A stretch of 64,000 nt of DNA from Flavobacterium azizsancarii (GTDB lineage: Bacteria > Bacteroidota > Bacteroidia > Flavobacteriales > Flavobacteriaceae): positions 1 through 64,000 of the forward strand of contig NZ_JAMZNK010000011.1 in the NCBI RefSeq assembly GCF_027980145.1, read 5' to 3'. Under the pieces are notes generated by a model. That model saw only the letters and a program-made list of their open reading frames with translations. It searched no databases and was not told the DNA's origin. Shown here in pieces: positions 53,149 through 61,718 of this stretch. Positions within the stretch are counted from its first letter, which is position 1, and each line of letters starts with the position of its first letter. Position numbers and translations under genes: made by a program.

Positions 53149-54303
53149 TTATGTTTTTTTTGTTTTATTTCTCTTAGATATCGACATCAAGGGTAATTCG
53201 ATATACTTAAAAGTAAGCTGACAAATCAGTATCAGAGGAAAAACAGAAGCTGTAATAACAAGCCAAAACTCAGTATTAGTTAGTGTTTTTGCTCTTTCAA
53301 GACCAATTATAAAATAGAATATTATGAATAATAAAATACCGTGCAACAGATACAAACTGTATGTTATTTGTCCGAATTTGCGTGAAAAAGCACTTGATAA
53401 AATACCAAAGAAGTTATTTCCTGAAGCAATAATCAAAAATACAACGGATGATATTACAATCTGAATTGGTTTTCTGCCACCATTGAAAAAGTAGACTGAA
53501 ATTGATAATAGAAGTATAGCCAGAAGAGTATATTTTTTCTGCTTTAAGATCCCTTCAAACTTTTTAGTATTGAGTAAGATGGCAACAATTATACCGCCTA
53601 CAAAAGGCATGAAATGTCTCAAAGACGATTTGTTAATGATCATGATTACTGCGGCCGCAGCCGTAAAAGCCAATACAGCTTTTAGATTTACTTTTATTTT
53701 AAACCATAAAGCAATAAGCGGTAACAAAAAGTAAAACGTCCATTCGTAAGGTAATGTCCAGGTTATTCCGGAATTCAGTATAAAGGTATCTTCTAATCCG
53801 TTTAGGTTTGAATTTTTGCTCACGTTAAAAAACAACCACGAAAGTGTACTTTTTAAGTTTTCGATAAACGGAACCCTTATTGTAAACTGGGTCAAATAGG
53901 CAACTAAAAAAAAGATGATAATTACCGAGAAAAAATACATTGGAAAAAGTCTGAAAAACCTTGATTTAAGATAGTCTGACCAATCGATTACCCCAGTTTT
54001 ATTATTGAATAATTTAGTAGTAAATAAAAAGGCAGTAATTATAAAAAAGAAAACAACAGTCGTTTCTCCAAATTGATTAAATAAGTTCGATGCAGGATCT
54101 TCCCAGTTTTTAGTTTTTAAAAATACCTGCCATATGTAACTGTGATGCAAGAAAACGAAAAAGGCTAAATATCCTCTCAATCCGTCAATTTCAGGATATC
54201 GAATTTCACTTAAATCAGTTTTTATAAGCCTGTTTACAAGTAAAACAGATATAATCAGCACAACTAATATAGGAAGCAGAAAGACGTAAATGGTAAAATT
54301 CAT
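53149..54303 (-). CDS. Acyltransferase 3 family membrane protein
   Basis: This 384-residue integral protein of the OafA/YrhL acyltransferase-3 family has about ten helices. The conserved N-terminal EIDGLRGYLAFFVFLHHSYIW contains the active-site His pair (about 53-54). Family members O-acetylate surface polysaccharides or lipid-linked sugars using acetyl-CoA. It is first of the glycan-related genes. No plug or SGNH domain is fused. Its substrate is unknown. Confidence 0.88.
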   Translation of the reverse strand: MNFTIYVFLLPILVVLIISVLLVNRLIKTDLSEIRYPEIDGLRGYLAFFVFLHHSYIWQVFLKTKNWEDPASNLFNQFGETTVVFFFIITAFLFTTKLFNNKTGVIDWSDYLKSRFFRLFPMYFFSVIIIFFLVAYLTQFTIRVPFIENLKSTLSWLFFNVSKNSNLNGLEDTFILNSGITWTLPYEWTFYFLLPLIALWFKIKVNLKAVLAFTAAAAVIMIINKSSLRHFMPFVGGIIVAILLNTKKFEGILKQKKYTLLAILLLSISVYFFNGGRKPIQIVISSVVFLIIASGNNFFGILSSAFSRKFGQITYSLYLLHGILLFIIFYFIIGLERAKTLTNTEFWLVITASVFPLILICQLTFKYIELPLMSISKRNKTKKT

Positions 54304-54527
54304 TTTTTATGTGATTGAATAGCACCATGCTACCATTGTTTTTAAAATAGTTTAGTGGTATTTAAATTTTTTGCAAACATACTGAATGATACATATAATT
54401 GAAACAATATGATTGTAAAAGTGATGTTTTTGTAGTGAACAAATTATTAATGAAATCTTAAATAGATTCGATGATTCGGCAAAATACTTTTCAGCAGATT
54501 TAATTGCGGGAAGTTATTTTTAGAATC

Positions 54528-55484
54528 TTATTTTTTGAGAATAATGTTATCGACCCAACCTTCTAAAGTGTATTTATAAAAAATGTGATCAGGGATCTTC
54601 TCATATTCATTTTCGAAAAAATCTACCGGTATAACAGGATTTTTTTCGTCTATTATAAGGATGTTATTAGGATTGTAAAAATCGTAAGTTTTTATATCAG
54701 AATTCGTTGTAATTAATTTTTTTTCTAACCCCAAACTTTCAAAAACCCTGAATGTTAAGCCAATCTGACCAATTCTGTTGATGTCTAATAATACTTTTGA
54801 ACGGTTTATATAATCGTTGACTTCAGACAAAGGCATATGTTTGTTGATATACGTAATAGTAGAATCTGTTGGCTTGTGTTTTTTATCATAAATAATAAAT
54901 TTAAAATTTATTTCTTTAGATTTTAATTCCGCTGCTATTCGTTCTAATATAGGTAACCTTTTATCAATAGAGCTAATATTGAAAACATCAAACTCAAAAG
55001 TATTATTCTCGTTTAAAGGCAGATTTTTATTGTAAATCCAGTTAGGGGCAAATTTTAGATTAAAGTTTTCGCAATCGTCTTTTTCGAACGAATAAACTTC
55101 ATCAAAGCAATGTAAGACTCTTTTGATTTTATGACAACGATAAATATTATCATTAAAAAAGCCTACAGATTTTTTAGTATATTTCTTAAATTCAACAATG
55201 CTTTCAGGATCAATAAAATCCCCTTTTATAGTCAGGATAACATCCTGGATTTCTTTGTTTTCTTGTAATTGCTTTATAATTTCTTTTCCATAATGCAAGT
55301 GTTTTAAGTTCGTTTTAAAGAACGCCTTTAGTATAAAATTATAAGCTTTATGTAATACAGATGGATATTTATACTTAAAAACATTAAAATCGATATGCTT
55401 TACAGTATGACCTTGTTTCTCGAGAGTTGAAGCAATATTTGTATTGAGTCCCCAATTATCGAGGCTTATTAAGGTAATATTCAT
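54528..55484 (-). CDS. CgeB-like glycosyltransferase
   Basis: This 318-residue GT-B fold protein is most like the CgeB/fringe-type group: N-terminal MNITLISLDNWGLNTNIAS Rossmann strand, FFNDNIYRCHKIKRVLHCFDEVYSFEK in the middle, and a nucleotide-sugar-binding HMPLSEVNDYINRSKVLLDINRIG plus GLTFRVFESLGLEKKLITTN toward the C terminus. The last motif is typical of donor sites. Substrate unknown. It is separated from the next gene by a 656-bp gap. Confidence 0.8.
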   Translation of the reverse strand: MNITLISLDNWGLNTNIASTLEKQGHTVKHIDFNVFKYKYPSVLHKAYNFILKAFFKTNLKHLHYGKEIIKQLQENKEIQDVILTIKGDFIDPESIVEFKKYTKKSVGFFNDNIYRCHKIKRVLHCFDEVYSFEKDDCENFNLKFAPNWIYNKNLPLNENNTFEFDVFNISSIDKRLPILERIAAELKSKEINFKFIIYDKKHKPTDSTITYINKHMPLSEVNDYINRSKVLLDINRIGQIGLTFRVFESLGLEKKLITTNSDIKTYDFYNPNNILIIDEKNPVIPVDFFENEYEKIPDHIFYKYTLEGWVDNIILKK

Positions 55485-55899
55485 TTGATATTTTATTATA
55501 AAGTTGTGGCGAAATTAGTAAATAAATAGCAATTATATTTGCTTTCATTATCTTATACGCAGATCCGGATAGCGATGATAGATTTATATGTCCCGACGTC
55601 ATTGATATACAAGTTAAGAATTATCTAATATAGATGAGTGATTTTAGTAATAGATTGACTTTGTTAGACAATTCGTTAATGGCGCCTGGTATATGTTTTT
55701 CAGAAGTACTTGGCATTTTTAAATGATGGAGAAACATTGGTTTTTGATAGATTATGAGCCTTATTATCCCATTTTTATTTTATTAAAGAAATAAGAGATA
55801 AGTAGTTATAGACCTTTTTCTAAAACGATATTATGGATCAAATAAGATTATTTTAAATTTATTTTATTTGAGATTAAACCTTTTTGCTTTCTGAAAGTC

Positions 55900-55929
55900 T
55901 TAATACGAAACATATATGTTTCGTATTAA
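55900..55929. repeat. Perfect 30-bp palindrome
   Basis: TTAATACGAAACAT is followed directly by its reverse complement, without a loop, centred on the dinucleotides between 55914 and 55915. It is not a typical terminator (no loop or GC core). It lies 241 bp before the Kdo-kinase-like start. A dimeric-regulator operator is one possibility. Confidence 0.9.
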
Positions 55930-56088
55930 TTTGTTGCAGTCGATACAAAAGAATAAGCTTCTTTTTTGTTGAAAGTCAGGCGTTTTTTTGCTGAATTATA
56001 TGTTTTGATCTGTTAAAATAAATAAACCCCAAATCCGGTAAATTAGTGTAGTTATTACAGTTAAATTCTTATGAATTGATAATATTAA

Positions 56089-56119
56089 TTTGAAGTGTTG
56101 TATTCTATGCGTATTTTTG
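56089..56119 (+). promoter_or_regulatory. Bacteroidota-type promoter of the Kdo-kinase-like gene
   Basis: A TTTG -33 box (56089-56092), 19-bp spacer and TATTTTTG -7 box (56112-56119) precede the ATG at 56141 by 21 bp. Confidence 0.65.
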
Positions 56120-56140
56120 TCGTTTATAAAAAAAAAGTAA

Positions 56141-56905
56141 ATGAATTTTAAAGTAAATCCCATTTTTATCAAAAGCAGTTCGTCTATTCAGAATATTATT
56201 GAATCGTTTAGTGATTCAGGTACTATTTTTGGCGATGGACAACGTAATATTATAAAGTTATTTGATTTTGATGGAAAAACAATTAATATTAAATCATTTA
56301 AAATTCCCAACTTAGTAAATAAGATTGCCTATAACTATTTTAGAAAATCTAAAGCAAGACGATCTTTCGAATATGCTACAATTTTGTTAGAGAAAGGCAT
56401 AGGTACACCACAGCCAATAGCATATCTTGAAAATTTTAATTGGTTAGGTTTGCGAGACAGTTATTATGCAAGCGAACATTTAGTTACTGAATTAACGTAT
56501 AGAGAATTGGTAGAAATTCCGGACTATCCGGATCACGAGAATATATTAAGACAATTTACAAGATTTAGTTTTGAACTTCACGAAAAAGGAATTGAGTTTC
56601 TCGATCATTCACCGGGAAATACACTGATTAAAAAGAAAGCCGATGGAAATTATAAATTCTTTTTGGTCGATTTAAACCGAATGGTATTTCATAAGTCGAT
56701 GACTTTTGAAATGAGAATGAAAAATTTGTGTCGTTTAACTCCTTTAAAGGAAATGGTTGCAATAATGAGCAATGAGTATTCTAAATTATACGGAGAATCT
56801 GAGCAAAAAACATATGATACTTTATGGAAATTTACTGCTGATTTTCAGGAGCAATTTTATAGAAAGAGACGTTTGAAGAAGAAACTTAAATTCTGGAAAA
56901 AATAA
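56141..56905 (+). CDS. Kdo/lipopolysaccharide kinase (WaaP/InaA-like) family protein
   Basis: This 254-residue protein kinase-like fold matches the LPS kinase family that phosphorylates Kdo or core heptose. A glycine-rich N-lobe stretch has FGDGQRNIIKLF, and INIKSFKIPN gives a possible ATP-binding Lys (about 52). FELHEKGIEFLDHSPGNTLIK replaces the HRD loop (Asp and Asn about 154-160), and FFLVDLNRMVF gives the DFG-like Asp. The position in an LPS-type glycan cluster supports the call. Whether Kdo or another residue is the target is inference. Confidence 0.82.
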   Translation: MNFKVNPIFIKSSSSIQNIIESFSDSGTIFGDGQRNIIKLFDFDGKTINIKSFKIPNLVNKIAYNYFRKSKARRSFEYATILLEKGIGTPQPIAYLENFNWLGLRDSYYASEHLVTELTYRELVEIPDYPDHENILRQFTRFSFELHEKGIEFLDHSPGNTLIKKKADGNYKFFLVDLNRMVFHKSMTFEMRMKNLCRLTPLKEMVAIMSNEYSKLYGESEQKTYDTLWKFTADFQEQFYRKRRLKKKLKFWKK

Positions 56906-56910
56906 TAATA

Positions 56911-56956
56911 AAAAAAGGATAAAAAACATAAGTGAAAATGTTTTTTATCCTTTTTT
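56911..56956. terminator. Bidirectional terminator with perfect 19-bp stem
   Basis: The arms 56911-56929 and 56938-56956 match exactly, with A- and T-runs, between convergent genes. Confidence 0.92.
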
Positions 56957-56989
56957 TATTTGTCTTTCAGTACCAATAATCTGAACGCT

Positions 56990-58054
56990 TTAGTTTTTAT
57001 ATTCCTTGAAATAAGTTTCTAATTTTTCGAGCATCAGAGGCAAAGGATATTCAGCATAAAAGTCAAAAGTATGCTCTTTGATATATTGCTCGGTATGTTG
57101 TTCATATATTTCAGGTTTTAAATCTTTTAAGTGAATAGAAGCGTTTTTTGCTTCATTTTCAAATAATTGCCATGTTTCCTTTCTAACCGAAGGAGTAAAT
57201 ATTGAGAAAGTAGGAATATCAAGTGCTTTTGCCATATTTACAGCTCCGCCTTCGTTGCCTATCAACATTTCGCATTGCGAAAGTAAAGCTAAAAACGGCC
57301 TTAGCTCAGTACAATATAAATCAAACACAATATGTTTTTTGGTTTCTTCAGAACAATAATTATATACTTCCAGAGCTTGTTCTTTTTGATTCGGAATATA
57401 ATTAAAGATTATAGTGGCGTTAGTTTTGGTTACTGTAAAATCAATAATTTTTGCCATTCCTTCTAATGGATAGGTTTTGTAAACTTCACTTCCTAAAATT
57501 CCAAACATAATCAGCGGCTTTTCAGCATCTATATTATGGCTCTTTAAAAGTTGTTTTGCTTCGTTAATTTCGGATTCTTTTAGGAATATTTTGGGTTTTA
57601 CATCAGTAATTTTTTCTGAAATAAAAGGCCTAAGAAGCAGTAATCTGTTTTCGATTGCAAGTCCGTGTTCAGATGCGATAGCGTCAAAACGTTCGTAGGT
57701 GTAATTGTAAAATATTTTGGTATACCATTTATGATATGAAACTTTATATTTTGCCCCGGAAAATGCGGTGATTAAGTTGGTTTCTAATTTCGAGTATACA
57801 TCAATTACGGCATTGTATTTTTTTCTGCGTATTTCAAAAATAAATTTGAATAAAGAAGGATAAGATTTTCGGATCTTATTTGACAGCGGAATTATGTTGT
57901 CAATATTAGGATTTTCTAACAGCACATCGACAGAATTTGGATAGCACATATAGTCTATCACCGCGTCAGGAAACTTGGTTTTTAAGTTATTACAGATTAT
58001 TGTACTGGTTAATACGTCTCCAATTCTTTTTTGCTGAATGACTAATATTCTCAT
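56990..58054 (-). CDS. GT9 glycosyltransferase (heptosyltransferase-like), paralog 1
   Basis: This 354-residue GT-B enzyme of family GT9 transfers heptose-type sugars to LPS core. The N-terminal motif MRILVIQQKRIGDVLTSTI (1-19), FGILGSEVYKTYPLEGMAKII (about 188-208) and LIGNEGGAVNMAKALDIPTFSIF (about 260-282), where the C-terminal donor motif lies, are conserved. A close paralog lies at 59047-60114 on the same strand, with a GT2 gene of opposite strand between. Substrate not known. Confidence 0.9.
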   Translation of the reverse strand: MRILVIQQKRIGDVLTSTIICNNLKTKFPDAVIDYMCYPNSVDVLLENPNIDNIIPLSNKIRKSYPSLFKFIFEIRRKKYNAVIDVYSKLETNLITAFSGAKYKVSYHKWYTKIFYNYTYERFDAIASEHGLAIENRLLLLRPFISEKITDVKPKIFLKESEINEAKQLLKSHNIDAEKPLIMFGILGSEVYKTYPLEGMAKIIDFTVTKTNATIIFNYIPNQKEQALEVYNYCSEETKKHIVFDLYCTELRPFLALLSQCEMLIGNEGGAVNMAKALDIPTFSIFTPSVRKETWQLFENEAKNASIHLKDLKPEIYEQHTEQYIKEHTFDFYAEYPLPLMLEKLETYFKEYKN

Positions 58055-58171
58055 TTATTTTAAATTCAATTTTAAGCACAAAACTACAAACTATTTTATG
58101 AAAAGAGGGATTTTAATGACATTAAACTAAATAAAAGGATTATTTTTGTAGTCAATACATAAAATTTTGCA

Positions 58172-58918
58172 ATGGATATAAGTGGCCTGGTTATTACTTA
58201 CAACGAAGAAAAAAATATAGGAGAATGCATCGATGCTTTACTGAAAATTTGTAACGAAGTTATTATAGTAGATTCTTTTAGTCGGGATCGTACAGTTGAA
58301 ATTGCTAAAGCAAAAGGAGCAATAGTTCTTCAGCAAGATTTTTTAGGAGACGGTCCACAACGTACACATGGCATCCCGTATTGTAAAAATGACTGGATTT
58401 TGAATCTTGATGCTGATGAGTTTTTGGATAAAGATGCAGAAGATTTTATAGTAAACAAAAAATACCTTGAAGGAAATCATGATGCTTTTAGTTTTAGGGT
58501 AAAAAACTTTTTGGCTGATAAACTAATTGATTTCTCAGGATGGTATCCGGATCATAAAGTTCGTTTTTTTAATAAGCAAACAGCTCATCCTTCAGAAGCA
58601 ATAGTGCATCAAAAAATAGTATCACAAAATGAGAAAAGAGTACCAGTACATATATTACATTATGGTTGGGATTCTTTAGATCAGATTATTGCTAAAAAAA
58701 ATCAATACTCCGGTTGGCATGCACAACAATTATTTGATAATAATAGAAGAGTAAATTCTTTTAAGCCTATTCTAAACGGAACAGTTTCTTTTGTTCGCTG
58801 CTATTTTTTCAAGAAAGGTATCTTTAATGGTTTAGACGGATTGTCAATTGCAATGATTCAGGCATTCTTTTCTTATATGAAATATGCAAAGCTTTTAAAA
58901 CTTCAAAAAAAGAAATAA
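58172..58918 (+). CDS. GT2 glycosyltransferase (WaaE/KdtX-like)
   Basis: This 248-residue GT-A enzyme has the N-terminal SGLVITYNEEKNIGECIDAL (4-23), the DxD motif in WILNLDADEFLDKD (about 74-87), and an acceptor segment FSGWYPDHKVRFFNKQ typical of WaaE/KdtX-type core beta-1,4-glucosyltransferases. The stop codon lies in the first of five tandem AGAAATAAAA units. It is on the strand opposite both flanking GT9 genes. Likely acts on core sugars. Confidence 0.88.
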   Translation: MDISGLVITYNEEKNIGECIDALLKICNEVIIVDSFSRDRTVEIAKAKGAIVLQQDFLGDGPQRTHGIPYCKNDWILNLDADEFLDKDAEDFIVNKKYLEGNHDAFSFRVKNFLADKLIDFSGWYPDHKVRFFNKQTAHPSEAIVHQKIVSQNEKRVPVHILHYGWDSLDQIIAKKNQYSGWHAQQLFDNNRRVNSFKPILNGTVSFVRCYFFKKGIFNGLDGLSIAMIQAFFSYMKYAKLLKLQKKK

Positions 58919-58960
58919 AAAGAAATAAAAAGAAATAAAAAGAAATAAAAAGAAATAAAT
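58911..58960. repeat. Five tandem AGAAATAAAA units
   Basis: Five 10-bp units (the last with one mismatch) begin within the last codons of the GT2 gene, supplying its TAA stop, and continue into the 3' region. A terminator hairpin follows. Confidence 0.93.
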
Positions 58961-58995
58961 AGAAAAGGCAGGATAGAAAACTATTCTGCCTTTCT
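58961..58995. terminator. Bidirectional terminator
   Basis: AGAAAAGGCAG-ATAG pairs with CTAT-CTGCCTTTCT (two mismatches) with flanking A- and T-runs. Confidence 0.75.
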
Positions 58996-59046
58996 TAATT
59001 TTATAATAGTAATTATTTTGATCTAAAATAATTAAGTTATTTCATT

Positions 59047-60114
59047 TTATTGATGCTGATTTAAGAAAAAGTTAAGTTTATCTTTAAAAAGTTCAGGATT
59101 GAATTCGTTGTACAAAGAAGATATAATTGTTTTTATTTCTTTAGTTGCAAGTCCATTTATTGATTCAGGTTTGTAATCGCTGAGATGTACAGAGATGTTT
59201 TGTAAGCCATCTTCAAAAGTAGCCCAATCTTTTTTATCAACATGTGGAGAGAAAATTGTAAATGAAGGTTTACCCAGTGCTTTTGCCATATTTACAGCAC
59301 CTCCGTCGTTTCCTATGATAAAATCACACTGATCCATTATAGCAATAAATGATCTTACATCATTACCAAGTAAGTCAAATGACACTTTTTCCTGAGTACT
59401 TTTTGAGCATAAATCAAGTATCTTTTTAGCCTCTTCAATTTGGCTGGGGAAATAATTAAAAAGAATATCAATGTCTCTGTTATCGGCTACAAAGTCGATA
59501 ACCCTTGCCATATATTCAGAAGGATAGGTTTTTGATTTTTCGCTTCCTAATAAACTGATCATTACAATTTTTTTGTCGCTGCTTATTTTATGCTCAGCAA
59601 AAAGGGCAGTAGTGTCCTGGTTTTCTTTTAGACTTACAAATAATTTTGGATGAGGGTCTATTGTTTTGTCATCAAGTTTTAGCGGATTTAATAATAAAAG
59701 CCGATTGTCTATCGCTTGTCCGTATTTTGCAGGTTCCTCTTTTTGTAGTCGCTTTATATTGTGGTTATAAAGTAGGGCAGAGTACCATTTATAATAAGAT
59801 ATTTTAGTTTTCGAACCAGAAAACAGGGTAATTAGATTGGTTTCTAATTTTCCGTAAATGTCAATTAATACATCGTATTTTTGAGATCTGATTTCAAAGA
59901 AAAACTTAAATAAGGATAAATACGATTTACGGGTTTTTTCCGGAAGTATAATTACAGAATCTATATTTGGATTGCCAATTAAAACATCTTTGCAATGAGC
60001 ATAACACATAAAATCTATAACAGAATCCGGATATTGTTTTTTAAGAGAATTACATAAAATACTGCTTACGAGAACATCGCCAATTCTTTTTTGCTGTATA
60101 ACTAATATTTTCAT
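59047..60114 (-). CDS. GT9 glycosyltransferase (heptosyltransferase-like), paralog 2
   Basis: This 355-residue GT9 enzyme is about half identical by eye to the protein at 56990-58054: MKILVIQQKRIGDVLVSSI, RKSYLSLFKFFFEIRSQKYD, LETNLITLFSGSKTKISYYKW and FIIGNDGGAVNMAKALGKPSF correspond closely. The pair looks like a local duplication later split by the opposite-strand GT2 gene. It presumably adds a second, similar sugar to the core. Substrate unknown. Confidence 0.9.
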   Translation of the reverse strand: MKILVIQQKRIGDVLVSSILCNSLKKQYPDSVIDFMCYAHCKDVLIGNPNIDSVIILPEKTRKSYLSLFKFFFEIRSQKYDVLIDIYGKLETNLITLFSGSKTKISYYKWYSALLYNHNIKRLQKEEPAKYGQAIDNRLLLLNPLKLDDKTIDPHPKLFVSLKENQDTTALFAEHKISSDKKIVMISLLGSEKSKTYPSEYMARVIDFVADNRDIDILFNYFPSQIEEAKKILDLCSKSTQEKVSFDLLGNDVRSFIAIMDQCDFIIGNDGGAVNMAKALGKPSFTIFSPHVDKKDWATFEDGLQNISVHLSDYKPESINGLATKEIKTIISSLYNEFNPELFKDKLNFFLNQHQ

Positions 60115-60182
60115 TTATAAATAGAGTTTATAGGACGTGATAATCTGGAGTTTTAATTTTTATAGAGAAACAATCTAAAAAA

Positions 60183-60953
60183 TTAATCCATATTGCGATA
60201 TAATAACCATAGCATAAAGTATCGTTTTAAAACAGAAAAAGAACTTATGTAAGCTAGAATGAATCCTTCCCGACCATTTATAAATCCTAATTTCAGGAAA
60301 TATTGATTGATAAAAAGAAAAAAGGGCTTCATGAAAAAATGATAAATATTTGGTTTTTTATTTTTTTGAAACAAAACCAAAGCTTCTTCTTTTCTAATTA
60401 AATTTAGTCTGCTATTAAAGTCTTCAAAATTTTTATATGAAAAAGAATTTATCTTGTTCTTGAAAAGTGTGAGTTTTTTAGGCGGGTAACGATTAAAAAC
60501 TTCTGAGTAAGAGAATCTTGTTTTATCAAAAAGTAAAAGTTTCTTTTTGTTTAAAAACACACCATATTTTATGGTTTTGCCAAAGAAAAATAAAGTTTGT
60601 CCGGCAAAATAAGACGAAGCAGTTTTTTGCTTATGAGCTTCTGTAGTTAATTCGTTTATAAGTTCTTCAGACAGATAATCAGTAGTGTTAATTACTATTA
60701 CCCAATTGTTTTTCAGAGAATCAATTGTCGATTTTATAATATCGGCTCTTTTGGTATCTTTTTGATGAAGTATAGTTACTCCTAATTCCTCTGCAATCAA
60801 AACACTTTTATCAGTGCTGTTATTATCGATTAAAATAATCTCATCAGCAAACGATAAATTATCAATATGCTTTTTTATATAGATCTCATCATTAAAGCAA
60901 AGTGAGATCACGCTTATGTTTTTGATTGACACGATTTCTGATTTTTTCATCAA
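60183..60953 (-). CDS. GT2-like protein with degenerate DxD motif
   Basis: This 256-residue GT2 relative keeps the N-terminal fold (ISVISLCFNDEIYIKKHIDNL and EIILIDNNSTDKSVLIAEELG). At the catalytic position its siblings read LDADE, but it reads WVIVINTTDYLSEELI (about 88-103). The DxD metal motif is therefore missing. The rest is comparable in length. It is either inactive, or it uses a different site. Its start may be the second ATG (60950). It lies between a GT9 paralog and a divergent deacetylase gene. Confidence 0.82.
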   Translation of the reverse strand: MMKKSEIVSIKNISVISLCFNDEIYIKKHIDNLSFADEIILIDNNSTDKSVLIAEELGVTILHQKDTKRADIIKSTIDSLKNNWVIVINTTDYLSEELINELTTEAHKQKTASSYFAGQTLFFFGKTIKYGVFLNKKKLLLFDKTRFSYSEVFNRYPPKKLTLFKNKINSFSYKNFEDFNSRLNLIRKEEALVLFQKNKKPNIYHFFMKPFFLFINQYFLKLGFINGREGFILAYISSFSVLKRYFMLWLLYRNMD

Positions 60954-60971
60954 AAATAATCTTAAAATAAA

Positions 60972-60979
60972 TAACTTTG
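60972..60979 (+). promoter_or_regulatory. TAACTTTG -7 box upstream of the deacetylase
   Basis: TAACTTTG lies 17 bp before the ATG at 60996, with no clear -33 box. Confidence 0.4.
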
Positions 60980-60995
60980 TTGAAAATTAATTAAA

Positions 60996-61718
60996 ATGTC
61001 CAAATTACCAATTTTAATGTATCATAACGTATGTCAATCTGAATCAGGTAGTAATAAGTTGACAATTTCGGTACATAATTTAGAAAGACAATTTCAATAT
61101 CTGACAGATAACAGTTATAAAACGTTTCATTTTTCTGAGCTGGAGAAAATGAAAACCATTCCTGAAAAAAGTATTATCCTGACATTTGATGATGTTACAG
61201 AAAATCAGTTGATTTATGCTTTGCCTTTATTGGAAAAATTCAAACTAAAAGCCAGTTTTTTTATTCCTTTCAAGTGCATAGCGAAAACTGATTTATGGAA
61301 TGAAAGTACAGAAGAACCGCAAAAAATTATGACGATTGAGCAATTAAAAAAATTGCCAACAGATATAATCGAATTGGGTTATCATTCTTATGAGCACAAT
61401 AAATACCAAATGTTAAGTCCTGCACAAATACAAAATGATTTTTTGAAATGCGAAGAAGAAATTAAAAATCATAATCTTACTGTATATCCTGCGCTCGCTT
61501 ATCCTTACGGAAATTACCCTAAAGAAAGTGCTGACAAAGCAAACTTCAAGATATTGCTTAGTGAAAACAAGATGAAATTTGGATTAAAGATTGGTAATCG
61601 CCCAAATAGATTTCCGTTTAAGGATAATTATGAGATAAAACGCATAGACATTAAAGGTTTGGATAATTTAGTAGTTTTTCGATTGAAAATAAAATTCGGT
61701 AAATTAAAATTATTCTAA
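60996..61718 (+). CDS. Polysaccharide deacetylase family protein (CE4/NodB-like)
   Basis: This 240-residue NodB-fold enzyme shows the N-terminal LPILMYHNVC, the metal Asp pair in SIILTFDDVTENQ (about 57-69), the HxxxH motif in LGYHSYEHNKYQ (His about 130 and 134) and AYPYGNYPKES. No signal peptide is present, so action on a cytosolic glycan intermediate is possible. It overlaps the convergent GT2 gene by 9 bp at the 3' ends. Likely removes N-acetyl from a sugar of the surface glycan. Confidence 0.86.
   Translation: MSKLPILMYHNVCQSESGSNKLTISVHNLERQFQYLTDNSYKTFHFSELEKMKTIPEKSIILTFDDVTENQLIYALPLLEKFKLKASFFIPFKCIAKTDLWNESTEEPQKIMTIEQLKKLPTDIIELGYHSYEHNKYQMLSPAQIQNDFLKCEEEIKNHNLTVYPALAYPYGNYPKESADKANFKILLSENKMKFGLKIGNRPNRFPFKDNYEIKRIDIKGLDNLVVFRLKIKFGKLKLF

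Larger units (their letters stand above)
55485..56140. promoter_or_regulatory. 656-bp divergent gap with 30-bp palindrome and Kdo-kinase promoter
   Basis: Most of the region is AT-rich with stops in all frames and no recognised gene remnant. It holds a perfect 30-bp palindrome (55900-55929) and a promoter (56089-56119) for the plus-strand gene. It separates two divergent glycan genes and could be a regulatory hub or a decayed gene. Confidence 0.5.
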
